NCBI RefSeq assembly: GCF_000145255.1
Contig: NC_014394.1
Location: forward strand, 2,356,001 to 2,420,000
DNA length: 64,000 bases
Source of the DNA: Gallionella capsiferriformans ES-2
Lineage (GTDB): Bacteria > Pseudomonadota > Gammaproteobacteria > Burkholderiales > Gallionellaceae
Direction of reading: 5' to 3'
The notes beneath the pieces were generated by a model. It had not been told where the DNA came from and did not search any database. It was given only the letters and a program-made list of their open reading frames with translations. Positions within the stretch are counted from its first letter, which is position 1. Every line of letters starts with the position of its first letter. The position numbers and the translations under genes were made by a program. Positions 50,952-59,926 of the stretch are shown here, piece by piece.

Positions 50952-51461
50952 ATGGCCGTTTTTGCATCTGCTTACACCGCAACCATGCAGGCCGAGGGCG
51001 GCTATGTGAACGATGCGGACGACCCCGGCGGGGAAACCTATAAAGGCATCGCGCGCAAACTCAATTCAAAATGGGATGGCTGGTTGACCATCGACTGTGC
51101 TAAACAGGAAAGCACCTTCCCAGCCAATCTAGATCGCATCGCTGAGTTACAAGACAAAATCAAAGCCTTCTACAAGATCAACTACTGGGACAAATTACGC
51201 GGCGACGAGATGAGCGAGCAGCGCATCGCCGAATCTATCTTCGACTTTGCCGTCAATGCCGGCACTTACACCAGCGCAAAACTTACCCAGCTCACCGTAG
51301 ACGAAAAACCGGATGGCATCATCGGCCCTGAGACACTCAAAAAAATAAATTCCGTAGATCCCGTCACTTTTTTGGCGATGTTTGCACTGCAAAAGATCAC
51401 CCGTTATATCCGCATCTGCGAACAGCGTCCGGACAGCAAAAAATATTTTTTGGCTGGGTAA
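50952..51461 (+). CDS. GH108-family endolysin / N-acetylmuramidase
   Basis: A 169-residue lysozyme-like enzyme. The GH108 signature EGGYVNDADDPGGETYKGIA (15-34) contains the catalytic Glu15. A C-terminal PG_binding_3 segment follows (KPDGIIGPETLKKIN, LAMFALQKITRYIRI). There is no signal peptide, so release likely needs the adjacent holin. Preceded by AAGGAG. Family members come from phages and gene-transfer-like or colicin-like lysis modules. Confidence 0.88.
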   Translation: MAVFASAYTATMQAEGGYVNDADDPGGETYKGIARKLNSKWDGWLTIDCAKQESTFPANLDRIAELQDKIKAFYKINYWDKLRGDEMSEQRIAESIFDFAVNAGTYTSAKLTQLTVDEKPDGIIGPETLKKINSVDPVTFLAMFALQKITRYIRICEQRPDSKKYFLAG

Positions 51462-51486
51462 AACGCACTCTGGAAGGAGTAGGATC

Positions 51487-51903
51487 ATGAACCACGACAC
51501 CCCCCCGAAAATTGCAGCAACCCCAGCGCCGGAGGAAATAGCAAACGAACTCGTCAAGGCGGAAATCCGGCACACAGCCCGTCAAAGCGCGCCTGCCAAC
51601 GAAAGCGAGGCTGACAGGCGCAACCGTGAAGGCGAACAATCCGGCTGGCTGGCAGCGAACGTCAACGCGCTGCTCGCTTTCGCAATCATACTGCTGACTT
51701 TCTGGATGTACTGGTATATCGTTTTCAGCGGCGATGAAAAGGGCAGCATTTTGGCTCAGCGCCCTGAGATGAAGGACATCATCATTTACATCTTAGGCGC
51801 ACTCACCACCGTTGCCACGCAAGTCGTGTCCTACTACTTCGGTTCGAGCTCAGGCAGCGCCGACAAAAGCCGCGCACTGAGCACAATCGCCAAACGACGA
51901 TAA
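51487..51903 (+). CDS. Holin-like membrane protein (GTA holin 3TM-like)
   Basis: A 138-residue protein. A charged N-terminus is followed by TM1 (NALLAFAIILLTFWMYWYIV) and TM2 (IIIYILGALTTVATQVVSYY), ending YFGSSSGSADKSRALSTIAK. The last motif is characteristic of the 3-TM gene-transfer-agent-type holins in my reading. The gene follows the endolysin by 25 bp with a GGAGTAGGA ribosome binding site. The preferred start is the ATG at 51487. Stops 9 bp before the convergent djlA end. Confidence 0.75.
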   Translation: MNHDTPPKIAATPAPEEIANELVKAEIRHTARQSAPANESEADRRNREGEQSGWLAANVNALLAFAIILLTFWMYWYIVFSGDEKGSILAQRPEMKDIIIYILGALTTVATQVVSYYFGSSSGSADKSRALSTIAKRR

Positions 51904-51912
51904 ATGCAACAC

Positions 51913-52698
51913 TCAAATATTGCGGTGCTTTTTGATTAAATCGTGGGCCAGCTGAATTTCTTTGGCCTGCTCGGTGGCCATCGCGACCATATCGGCCGGC
52001 ATCCCCTGACCGATCAGTTTATCAGGATGATACTGGCTCATCAGACGTCGATAAGCGCGTTTGATCTCCGCATCGGTACTCTCAGGCGTGACGCCCAGCG
52101 CCTTGTAGGCATCCGCCAGCGCATCGGCAGGACTGGCCGCGCCCGCGCCGAAATGAGACTGGTTCAGCACCATGTCCAATATCTGTCTAAATGCTGCCTG
52201 ATCGTAACCCAGCTTGCCGGCAATCTCGCTGAGCAGCGCTTCTTCCGCAGGATGAAAATGCCCGTCGGCCAGCGCCATCACAATTAAGTACACCAGCAAC
52301 ACCTGCTTGAGATTTTTGGTACTCCCGCAGATCATCATGAACCGCTTACAGGCAGCATCAATCTCGAAAGCGGGATCCGCGCCCTGCTTGAACCAGGCAA
52401 TGGCCTGCTTGCGATGTTCGGCCGTCATGCCCAGCTTTTGCATGAATTCCTCGACGTGAGTGATTTCATCCTGCGTCACCACGCCGTCAGCCTTGGCAAG
52501 TTTCCCCATCAAGACGAATACGGTTTCCAGAAACACGCCCTGACGCAGCGCATTTTGCAGCGGATTCATGGCACCCAGCCCATAAGATTTCAGGCGGTCG
52601 AAGAAAGAGCCGACAAACAGGCCCAGCAGTGCGCCGAAAAAGCCGAAAAAATAAAATCCCGCAACAAAACCGATAAACTTGAACAAGACAAACTCCAA
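51913..52698 (-). CDS. djlA: DjlA-type membrane-anchored co-chaperone
   Basis: A 261-residue TerB-DnaJ protein. An N-terminal TM with Gly-rich helix (GFVAGFYFFGFFGALLGLFV) is followed by a TerB-like domain (about 65-165) and a C-terminal J domain with HPD in SQYHPDKLIG. It assists DnaK at the inner membrane. The long frame starts at an ATG at 52761, overlapping the divergent tcdA promoter; the TTG at 52698 gives the family-like N-terminus (EFVLFKFIGF) and is preferred, but no clear ribosome binding site supports either. Confidence 0.85.
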   Translation of the reverse strand: MEFVLFKFIGFVAGFYFFGFFGALLGLFVGSFFDRLKSYGLGAMNPLQNALRQGVFLETVFVLMGKLAKADGVVTQDEITHVEEFMQKLGMTAEHRKQAIAWFKQGADPAFEIDAACKRFMMICGSTKNLKQVLLVYLIVMALADGHFHPAEEALLSEIAGKLGYDQAAFRQILDMVLNQSHFGAGAASPADALADAYKALGVTPESTDAEIKRAYRRLMSQYHPDKLIGQGMPADMVAMATEQAKEIQLAHDLIKKHRNI

Positions 52699-52818
52699 AG
52701 TAATTGAACCTGTGGCCGCTATTATACGATGCGAAATCGCACGTTGCGTTTTATGCGCCAAGCTGTTTTTTGGACGCGCATGTTAAAATCAGCCGTAATT
52801 ACATTTCGCAAGACCGCC

Positions 52819-53544
52819 ATGACGATTCCAGCTCAGTTCGAACGCACCCAAATCCTGATCGGCAATGAAGGTATCGACAGGCTTGCCCGCTGTCACGTTT
52901 TCGTAGCCGGCATGGGCGGCGTGGGTTCATACTGCACCGAAGCGCTGGCGCGTGCCGGGATAGGACGACTGACCCTGCTCGATCACGACGTGGTGGTGAC
53001 CAGCAACATCAATCGCCAGCTGCCCGCCCTGCTCTCCACCGTAGGACAGTCCAAAGCTGAACTGATGCGCGCGCGTATTGCCGACATCAACCCCGACTGT
53101 CAGGTGACCCTGCTCAAAATATTTCTGACCATCGACAATGTCAAAGAATTGCTGCCGCCCGATTGCGATTATGTGATCGACTGCATCGACTCCTTGTCCT
53201 GCAAGGTCGCGCTGGTGGCGGAAAGTTATGCTCAGGATCTGAAAATCGCCTCCAGCATGGGGGCTGGCAACCGGCTGGATCCATCCTGCATTAAACTTGC
53301 CGATATCAGCCAGACCGAGATGTGCCCGCTGGCCCGCCAAATGAGAAAACTGCTGCTCAAACACCACAACATACGCCGTGGCATCCTGACCGTTTACTCG
53401 GACGAACATCCGAGCCAGCCCTTGCCGCCCCAGCCGACCTCACAGGGCCGGCCTCGCGCGGTCAACGGCACCATCAGCCATATGCCGCCGCTGTTCGGCT
53501 ATATGCTGGCCGGCGCCGTCATTAAAAACCTGCTGGATGAATAA
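52819..53544 (+). CDS. tcdA: tRNA threonylcarbamoyladenosine dehydratase TcdA
   Basis: A 241-residue E1-like enzyme that cyclises t6A to ct6A37 in tRNA. The ATP-binding motif VFVAGMGGVGSYCTEALARA, GRLTLLDHDVVVTSNINRQL, DCIDSLSCK and SSMGAGNRLDPS are typical. Start at 52819 (MTIPAQFERTQILIGNEG). After it, 53545-53836 (about 290 bp) holds no gene I can support; TTGACA near 53660 may be a promoter element. Confidence 0.9.
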   Translation: MTIPAQFERTQILIGNEGIDRLARCHVFVAGMGGVGSYCTEALARAGIGRLTLLDHDVVVTSNINRQLPALLSTVGQSKAELMRARIADINPDCQVTLLKIFLTIDNVKELLPPDCDYVIDCIDSLSCKVALVAESYAQDLKIASSMGAGNRLDPSCIKLADISQTEMCPLARQMRKLLLKHHNIRRGILTVYSDEHPSQPLPPQPTSQGRPRAVNGTISHMPPLFGYMLAGAVIKNLLDE

Positions 53545-53836
53545 GGTCGATCAGGCCAAGAAAGCTCATCGCATGCGCTTGCCAGCGACTCACTCAAATT
53601 GCATAAGCGCAACAAAGACTACCGGCACAGGGATGAATCCGAAATAACTAATATTTTTGACACTAAAATACAACGAACTACAGCGGCCTGATGTATTATG
53701 GTGCGCCTTTTTATTCCCAGAAGATTCATGAGGTTGATAGCCTCGCTAAGCTGCTGCAAATCGACCTTCTGACTTCGCATTAAAGAGGACGACAGACACC
53801 CTTGCGGCGCGGATCAATTTCATTAAATACATTTCG

Positions 53837-55879
53837 ATGCACTCCAAAATTTTTCTCAGCGCAATCACTACCTGGCTCATACTGGCATTTTCGCTCCTTT
53901 TTTCAGGCTTAGTCTGGTACTGGACTGATCAGCTTGTGTTACAGCGTGCAAACGATCGCTTTGCATTCCAAAGTCAGGATATCAAGCAGAACATTATTGA
54001 TCGTATGGATGATTATCAGAGCATCTTGCGCGGCGGGGTCGCCTTATTCAAAGCGTCAAAATCCGTTGAGCATCATGAATGGAAAAGTTATGTAGAAGGT
54101 CTGAATATCCAAAAGTATTTCCCAGGCATACAAGGACTAGGATTTGCACAGGTTATCACCCCCGGGGCGCTCGCCCGCCATGAAGCATTGATAAGATCAC
54201 AGGGGGTCGCTGATTACCGTGGCACAACGCTGGATCGACGTCCCCTCAATACCGCTATCATTTATTTAGAACCGCTCGACTGGCGCAATCAACGCGCCAT
54301 TGGCTATGATATGTTTTCAGAACCCGTGCGACGCGAAGCAATGGAACGCGCTCGCGATACTGGGGATGCCTCACTGTCCGGCAAGGTGACGCTCGTTCAG
54401 GAAACCAATCACAATGTGCAAAATGGTTTTTTAATCTACCAGCCGGTTTACCGTCAGGGCGCCAGCGTCACGAGCGTTGAGGAACGGCGTGCCGCTCTCG
54501 AAGGTTATGTATATAGCCCGTTTCGTATCGATGATTTGATGCAAGGTCTGCTGAGGAGTTCGCTAACTTACGTTGATTTTCACCTGTATGACACGGCAAA
54601 GCCGAGCCCGGCAAGCCTGCTCTATGCCTATAAATCCAAAGAAGATCATTTTGCTTATCCGGCAACGACGGCGCTCTACGACAAAACCTTGGAGCTGGAT
54701 ATCGACGGCCGGGTCTGGACACTTTATGTGCACACATTGCCAGGCTATATTCCGGCCGCTGAAGCGAATCTTCCCATTGCGCTAGGCACAGTAAGTGTGG
54801 CGTTTTCAATTTTGCTATTTTTCTACTTACGCTCACTATCACATCAGTATCAGCAATCGCTTCAACTGACGAATAAAATTGCAAGTGAATTGCACAATAG
54901 CGAGGAAGGTGCCCATGCGCTGCTTGAATATGCGCCCGATACCGTTATTGTCATTGACGAGTCGGGGATCATTCAGACCTGCAATCCGGCGGGTGAACAG
55001 CTGAGCGGCTGGCAAGCCGATGAAATTATCGGGAAAAATGTCAATTCTCTGATCCCCAGCCCGCATCGGGAGGCACACGACAGTTATCTTGCGCGCTATT
55101 TGGAAAGTGGTGAGGGGCACATCATTGGAATTGGCCGGGATGTAGAACTGCTGCATAAAGACGGCACACTTATACCGGTTAATTTGCGCATTGGGGTACA
55201 GCGCATGAGCAACGGCCAGTGCCGTTTCATCGGATTTTTACGTGATCTCACCGAGCGCGTGAAAATCGACAAGGCACTTAAAGATCGTGATCTGCTATTT
55301 ACAAGCATGATAAATGCATCAACCGACGGTTTACTGATCGCAGATCAAACAGGGAAACTGCTTGAAGCGAATGACGCCTATTGCAAATACTCCGGATACA
55401 GCCATGAAGCGCTGCTCAAAATGAATATCCGCGATCTAGAATCTATCGAATCTTCCGATAAAGTCAGCCTGCACATGGAAATTGTCAACGGCAAGGGCTC
55501 TGACCTATTTGAAGCAAACCACAGGGCTCAGGACGGACATTTACTTGATTTTGAAGTAAGCATGACGTATACGAATCAAACTGAACAGCCCAGATACTTG
55601 TCGTTTTACCGGGATATCACGGATCGAAAACGCTATCAAGACAACCTTAGCAATCAAAATTTAAAACTGGAAGCACTGGTTGACGCACGCACGACTGAAC
55701 TACAACAACAGGCTGCCGAGTTACGCACGCAATATGCATTTCTTGAGAAAGCCAATCGAATTATGGTTGGCCGCGAGCTGGACATGATTGCGCTTAAGCA
55801 ACAGGTAAACGAATTAGCCGTACAGCTAGGTGAGCCTGCGCGCTATAACTTATCTTTCCTCGATAAGACAGACATATAA
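53837..55879 (+). CDS. CHASE-PAS-PAS sensor protein without kinase domain
   Basis: A 680-residue inner-membrane protein. TM1 is at about 10-30; a periplasmic CHASE ligand-binding domain covers about 60-235 (YQSILRGGVALFKASKSV, FPGIQGLGFAQVITPG); TM2 at ~312-334 (LGTVSVAFSILLFFYLRSL) leads to two PAS domains (about 355-480 and 490-610) and a terminal coiled coil (ALVDARTTELQQQAAELRTQ). No histidine kinase, GGDEF or EAL domain follows, so it presumably passes signals to the hybrid kinase encoded 1 bp downstream. Start at 53837 has weak ribosome binding site. Confidence 0.88.
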   Translation: MHSKIFLSAITTWLILAFSLLFSGLVWYWTDQLVLQRANDRFAFQSQDIKQNIIDRMDDYQSILRGGVALFKASKSVEHHEWKSYVEGLNIQKYFPGIQGLGFAQVITPGALARHEALIRSQGVADYRGTTLDRRPLNTAIIYLEPLDWRNQRAIGYDMFSEPVRREAMERARDTGDASLSGKVTLVQETNHNVQNGFLIYQPVYRQGASVTSVEERRAALEGYVYSPFRIDDLMQGLLRSSLTYVDFHLYDTAKPSPASLLYAYKSKEDHFAYPATTALYDKTLELDIDGRVWTLYVHTLPGYIPAAEANLPIALGTVSVAFSILLFFYLRSLSHQYQQSLQLTNKIASELHNSEEGAHALLEYAPDTVIVIDESGIIQTCNPAGEQLSGWQADEIIGKNVNSLIPSPHREAHDSYLARYLESGEGHIIGIGRDVELLHKDGTLIPVNLRIGVQRMSNGQCRFIGFLRDLTERVKIDKALKDRDLLFTSMINASTDGLLIADQTGKLLEANDAYCKYSGYSHEALLKMNIRDLESIESSDKVSLHMEIVNGKGSDLFEANHRAQDGHLLDFEVSMTYTNQTEQPRYLSFYRDITDRKRYQDNLSNQNLKLEALVDARTTELQQQAAELRTQYAFLEKANRIMVGRELDMIALKQQVNELAVQLGEPARYNLSFLDKTDI

Positions 55880-55880
55880 A

Positions 55881-58800
55881 ATGAAGTCTAATTTAACATT
55901 CAAATTGATAGTCGCGATGACGATCCCGTTCATTGCAGCCGGTGCGCAATGGATACTGTGGCCCTACCTGAATCCATTGGTGTGGTTTGCATTTTTCCCT
56001 GCCGTATTTTTGAGCGCGCGCATTGCGGGACTGTGGGGAGGTATTTCAGGCACGCTACTAAGCACCCTGCTAGCCTGGTATTTGTTTATCCCTACTCAGC
56101 TCAGTTGGCGTCTTGAGCATAGCAATAGTATGTTTTCCATGCTAATGTTTTTACTGATCGGCTATGCGATCAGTATTTATCTGCATCGACTGACACGCGC
56201 CGGGCAAGAGATCAGGGCAGCGTTGAATCCTACCCTTGCAGCGTGCGACAAGACGACACAAGGAATGCCGCAAACGTCATCGGCGCCACTATGGGGCGCC
56301 GACATATTGCAACAATCGATGCTCAATTCATTGGTTGAGTCTGTCCTCGTGTTTTCACCGGAAGGCAAAATACTCGCCTGCAACCGGGCGGCGGAACTTT
56401 TTTTCGGATGTAGTCTGGAAACGATCCAGTCAAATTTGCGCCCCGTACAGCTACTCCATGAAAATGGCACACCGTTTCTGGAAGAAGACATTCCAGTCAA
56501 TATAACCATCCGGACCAAAGCAGCGTGCCGAAATGTGCCTGTCGGTTATGCGGATCTATCGGGCATGGTGCGCTGGGTACTGGCAAATTGCGAACCGGTG
56601 ATTGAACCGCTCACCGGGGAGATTAAAGCGGCGGTGTTATCACTTTTGGAGATTAGTGAGCAGAAAAAAAATGCGGACGAACAGCTCCGGCTCAACCGAA
56701 CGTTGCGCGCGTATAGTGCAAGCGATTGGGCATTAGTGCATGCAACCGATGAAAGCGCCTATATCAATCAAGTCTGTCAAATACTGGTAGAAGAATGTAA
56801 TTACGTGATGGCCTGGGTGGGGTTTGCAGAACATAATCCTGAAAAAACGGTACGCCCCGTTGGTAAAGCGGGGGACGACACCGGCTATCTCGATGAAATC
56901 ACCATCAGCTGGGAGGACAACGAATACGGGAGCGGTCCTAGCGGCAGAGCGATACGTACCGGGAAAATGGTAGTTTGCCACCACATGCTATCAGACCCGA
57001 CGTTTATACCCTGGCGCGCGCAGGCGCAACAACGCGGATATGCGGCATCCATTTCATTACCGTTGATTGCCAATGAGCAGACTCTGGGGGCGATCATGGT
57101 GTACTCCTCGATAGCCGACCCTTTTGTCAATGAAGAACTAAAAATATTGCAGGAACTGGCGAATGATCTGGCGTATGGCATTGCTGTGCTGCGGATTCGT
57201 GCCGCTCATGCAGATCAAGAGCAGGCACTTCGCGCCAGCGAACTGCGCTATCGTTTGCTGGTTGAGCAAACAGTGGATGGGATTTTTCTGGCGAATGCGC
57301 AAGGTCAATATATCGATGTCAATCAGGCCGGGGCAGCCATGCTCGGATACAGCACTGTGGAAATCTGTACACTCAACATTTCCGATGTCATTGCCATAGA
57401 AGAAATCGGAAGAATTCCTGATGAGGTGGCACGCTTTAAAAATGGCTCCGTCGTCGTGAGCGAATGGCAGTTCAAACGCAAAGACGGTTCAATATTTCTG
57501 GGTGAGGTTGTTGGCAGACAAATTGAAAATGGCTGCATACAGGGAATTTTGCGCGATATCACGTTCAGACGTGAAGCTGAAAATGAGTTGCAGCGAGCCC
57601 GTCTGGCAGCGCTTAATCTGGCACAGGATGCACTGGAAGCTCGCGCAAAACTGGAAATTTTAAACGACAGTCTGGAATCAGAAATAAGTGACCGTAAACT
57701 CGCATTAAAAGATCTGGAAATCGCCCGCAATGCGGCTGATTTGGCCAGTCGCGCTAAAAGTGATTTTCTGGCCAATATGAGTCACGAAATCCGCACGCCC
57801 ATGAATGCGATTATCGGTTTAACACGGATAACGCTCGATAGCGAACTGGCTCCTAAGCAACGCGATCACTTGCGGAAGGTATACAACGCATCTAGAGCAT
57901 TACTGAATATTCTTGATGACATTCTTGATTACTCCAAAATCGAAGCCAACAAGCTGGAAATTGAGCGAGTCGAATTTATTCTTGAGGACGTGATTCGAGA
58001 ATGCTTCGATTTGTTTATGCAAAAACTACAAGAAAAGGAACTCGAGCTTTTCATCGAAATAGACCCGCTCATTTCTTGTTCCCTGCTGGGAGACCCCTTG
58101 CGTCTGGGGCAAATTCTGAACAACTTAATCAACAATGCCATCAAGTTTACGCAACGCGGCGAGATCCATATCCGTGCAGCGTTAATATCTGAAAATAATC
58201 AAACACTTAATTTAAAATTCTCGGTTCGTGATACAGGTATCGGCATGGACCAGTCACAACAGGATCGATTATTTAATGCATTTACACAAGCAGACAGTTC
58301 AATTACGCGAAAATACGGGGGATCCGGTCTAGGCTTAACGATTTCAAAGCGGCTGGTTGAGTTGATGGGTGGAGCATTATCGGTCGCGAGTGAAAAAGAT
58401 ATCGGGAGCGAATTTACTTTCAACGCCTACTTTGAACGCTGCGCATCGCTTGAAATTTTGTCGTCCGTACATCGCCTTAACCCTATGCGCGTTCTGATCG
58501 TGGATGCGCATCCCACTTCACAGAAGGTTTTAATTCACTATTTTGGCGCACTGAGTTTCGACATTACCGCGACAACATCCGTGGAAGAAGCCATCGCACG
58601 CAGCAGCGCGCTCCCCCAGTTCGACCTTTTGATCACCAATCATTGCAGTCAGGATGCCACTAACCGCTTACATGATTTGCAAAAAACCGCTGCCATAGCT
58701 GTGTCGGCCAGCATCCTGATGGTCACCGCTAACGACAGGGAAAACCACTTAGAAACGCATAACGAAATTATCCTGACCAAACCGGCCACCTTGTCAAAAT

Positions 58801-59921
58801 TAATCAACGCATTGCTTAAAATACAACAGCCTGAGTTTCCTTCGACCTTCGCGTTGCCTGAGCGTCGAATTGATTTGTATCAACTGGCCGCACCTATCAG
58901 AGGGGCACATATTTTACTGGTGGAAGATGATGAAATTAATCAAGAAATTGCAACAGAGTTTCTTGTACGTTCAGGCTTAATTGTCGTGACCGCAAATAAC
59001 GGCGCAGAAGCCTTCGCCCTGGTGCAGCAGCAAGCCTTCGATGCCGTACTGATGGACATACACATGCCGGTGATGGATGGGTTTGAGTCGACCAGACTGA
59101 TACGCACGCTTGCGCAAGGCAAAACAATCCCGATCATCGCACTCAGCGCCTCAGCAATGGCACATGAAAAACTAAACAGTTCCAGCGCGGGAATGAGTGA
59201 TCATGTGAGCAAGCCCTTTGATCCGGCACAGCTGATTACAACGCTTCTAAAATGGATAGCGCACAAACCGCCACACCATTCAGAACCGAATGTGAATATG
59301 AGTGCAAGAACACCTGTACCCGCACCGCATCAACTCTCTGGGATTAACTATGCTGACGCGCTTTCCAGGCTTCAGGGCAATGAAAATTTATTGAATAGAT
59401 TACTGCAACGTTTTGCAACAGAGCACACAACTTTTTCCCAGCAACTTGAAAACCTGCTGCAGGAACAACTGTTCGACAAAGCATTGAGTGCGCTACACCG
59501 AATTCGCGGCACAGCATCAACGCTAGGAGTAAATGAATTAACAGCGTGTGCAATGAAGCTGGAATCCGAGATTAAAGCGCAAGAAAAATTAAATTCACTG
59601 CCCGAATTTATTGCCTGTCTCGGTGCCGTCATCGAACAGATTCATAAAAATGTTTCCGGTGAGAATAGGCTCATTAATCCCTGCACACATCCTGATCAAC
59701 CCATGGTTGAGACCTACCTTGCGAATCTGGCAATTTGTATTGAAAATCATGAAATGTTTGATGAGGACATGCTGACTGCTTTACTATCCAACCTTGGCAG
59801 CTATATCCCTAGGAAATTAGTAGCTCAGCTTGAAAGCCAACTCAATAATTTTGATTTCAATCAGGCTGAACTTACGCTCGTCAAAATTCGTGATACATGG
59901 AAATCGGTACACAATATATAA
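55881..59921 (+). CDS. Large hybrid histidine kinase (DUF4118-PAS-GAF-PAS-HisKA-HATPase-REC-REC-Hpt)
   Basis: A 1346-residue sensor. Four N-terminal TM helices resemble DUF4118; PAS (about 145-265), GAF (290-440), PAS (450-565) and a coiled coil follow. HisKA has His635 in NMSHEIRTPMNAIIG; HATPase_c has N-box NNLINNAIKFT and G boxes DTGIGM and GGSGLGL. Receiver 1 (about 870-975) lacks the phospho-Asp (LLITNH, Asn920) but keeps Lys967. Receiver 2 has Asp1059 in VLMDIHMPVMDG. Hpt carries His1206 in LHRIRGTASTLG. Begins right after the CHASE gene (1 bp). The IS element is inserted right after its stop. Confidence 0.9.
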   Translation: MKSNLTFKLIVAMTIPFIAAGAQWILWPYLNPLVWFAFFPAVFLSARIAGLWGGISGTLLSTLLAWYLFIPTQLSWRLEHSNSMFSMLMFLLIGYAISIYLHRLTRAGQEIRAALNPTLAACDKTTQGMPQTSSAPLWGADILQQSMLNSLVESVLVFSPEGKILACNRAAELFFGCSLETIQSNLRPVQLLHENGTPFLEEDIPVNITIRTKAACRNVPVGYADLSGMVRWVLANCEPVIEPLTGEIKAAVLSLLEISEQKKNADEQLRLNRTLRAYSASDWALVHATDESAYINQVCQILVEECNYVMAWVGFAEHNPEKTVRPVGKAGDDTGYLDEITISWEDNEYGSGPSGRAIRTGKMVVCHHMLSDPTFIPWRAQAQQRGYAASISLPLIANEQTLGAIMVYSSIADPFVNEELKILQELANDLAYGIAVLRIRAAHADQEQALRASELRYRLLVEQTVDGIFLANAQGQYIDVNQAGAAMLGYSTVEICTLNISDVIAIEEIGRIPDEVARFKNGSVVVSEWQFKRKDGSIFLGEVVGRQIENGCIQGILRDITFRREAENELQRARLAALNLAQDALEARAKLEILNDSLESEISDRKLALKDLEIARNAADLASRAKSDFLANMSHEIRTPMNAIIGLTRITLDSELAPKQRDHLRKVYNASRALLNILDDILDYSKIEANKLEIERVEFILEDVIRECFDLFMQKLQEKELELFIEIDPLISCSLLGDPLRLGQILNNLINNAIKFTQRGEIHIRAALISENNQTLNLKFSVRDTGIGMDQSQQDRLFNAFTQADSSITRKYGGSGLGLTISKRLVELMGGALSVASEKDIGSEFTFNAYFERCASLEILSSVHRLNPMRVLIVDAHPTSQKVLIHYFGALSFDITATTSVEEAIARSSALPQFDLLITNHCSQDATNRLHDLQKTAAIAVSASILMVTANDRENHLETHNEIILTKPATLSKLINALLKIQQPEFPSTFALPERRIDLYQLAAPIRGAHILLVEDDEINQEIATEFLVRSGLIVVTANNGAEAFALVQQQAFDAVLMDIHMPVMDGFESTRLIRTLAQGKTIPIIALSASAMAHEKLNSSSAGMSDHVSKPFDPAQLITTLLKWIAHKPPHHSEPNVNMSARTPVPAPHQLSGINYADALSRLQGNENLLNRLLQRFATEHTTFSQQLENLLQEQLFDKALSALHRIRGTASTLGVNELTACAMKLESEIKAQEKLNSLPEFIACLGAVIEQIHKNVSGENRLINPCTHPDQPMVETYLANLAICIENHEMFDEDMLTALLSNLGSYIPRKLVAQLESQLNNFDFNQAELTLVKIRDTWKSVHNI

Positions 59922-59926
59922 AAATT
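59918..59926. repeat. Target-site duplication, left copy
   Basis: ATAAAAATT directly before the left IS end; its first bases include the kinase stop codon. Identical to 61270-61278. Confidence 0.9.

Noticed and set aside
53545-53836. Search for a small RNA or gene before the CHASE sensor
   Set aside because: No supportable open frame or terminator; only a lone TTGACA without a fitting -10 at normal spacing.
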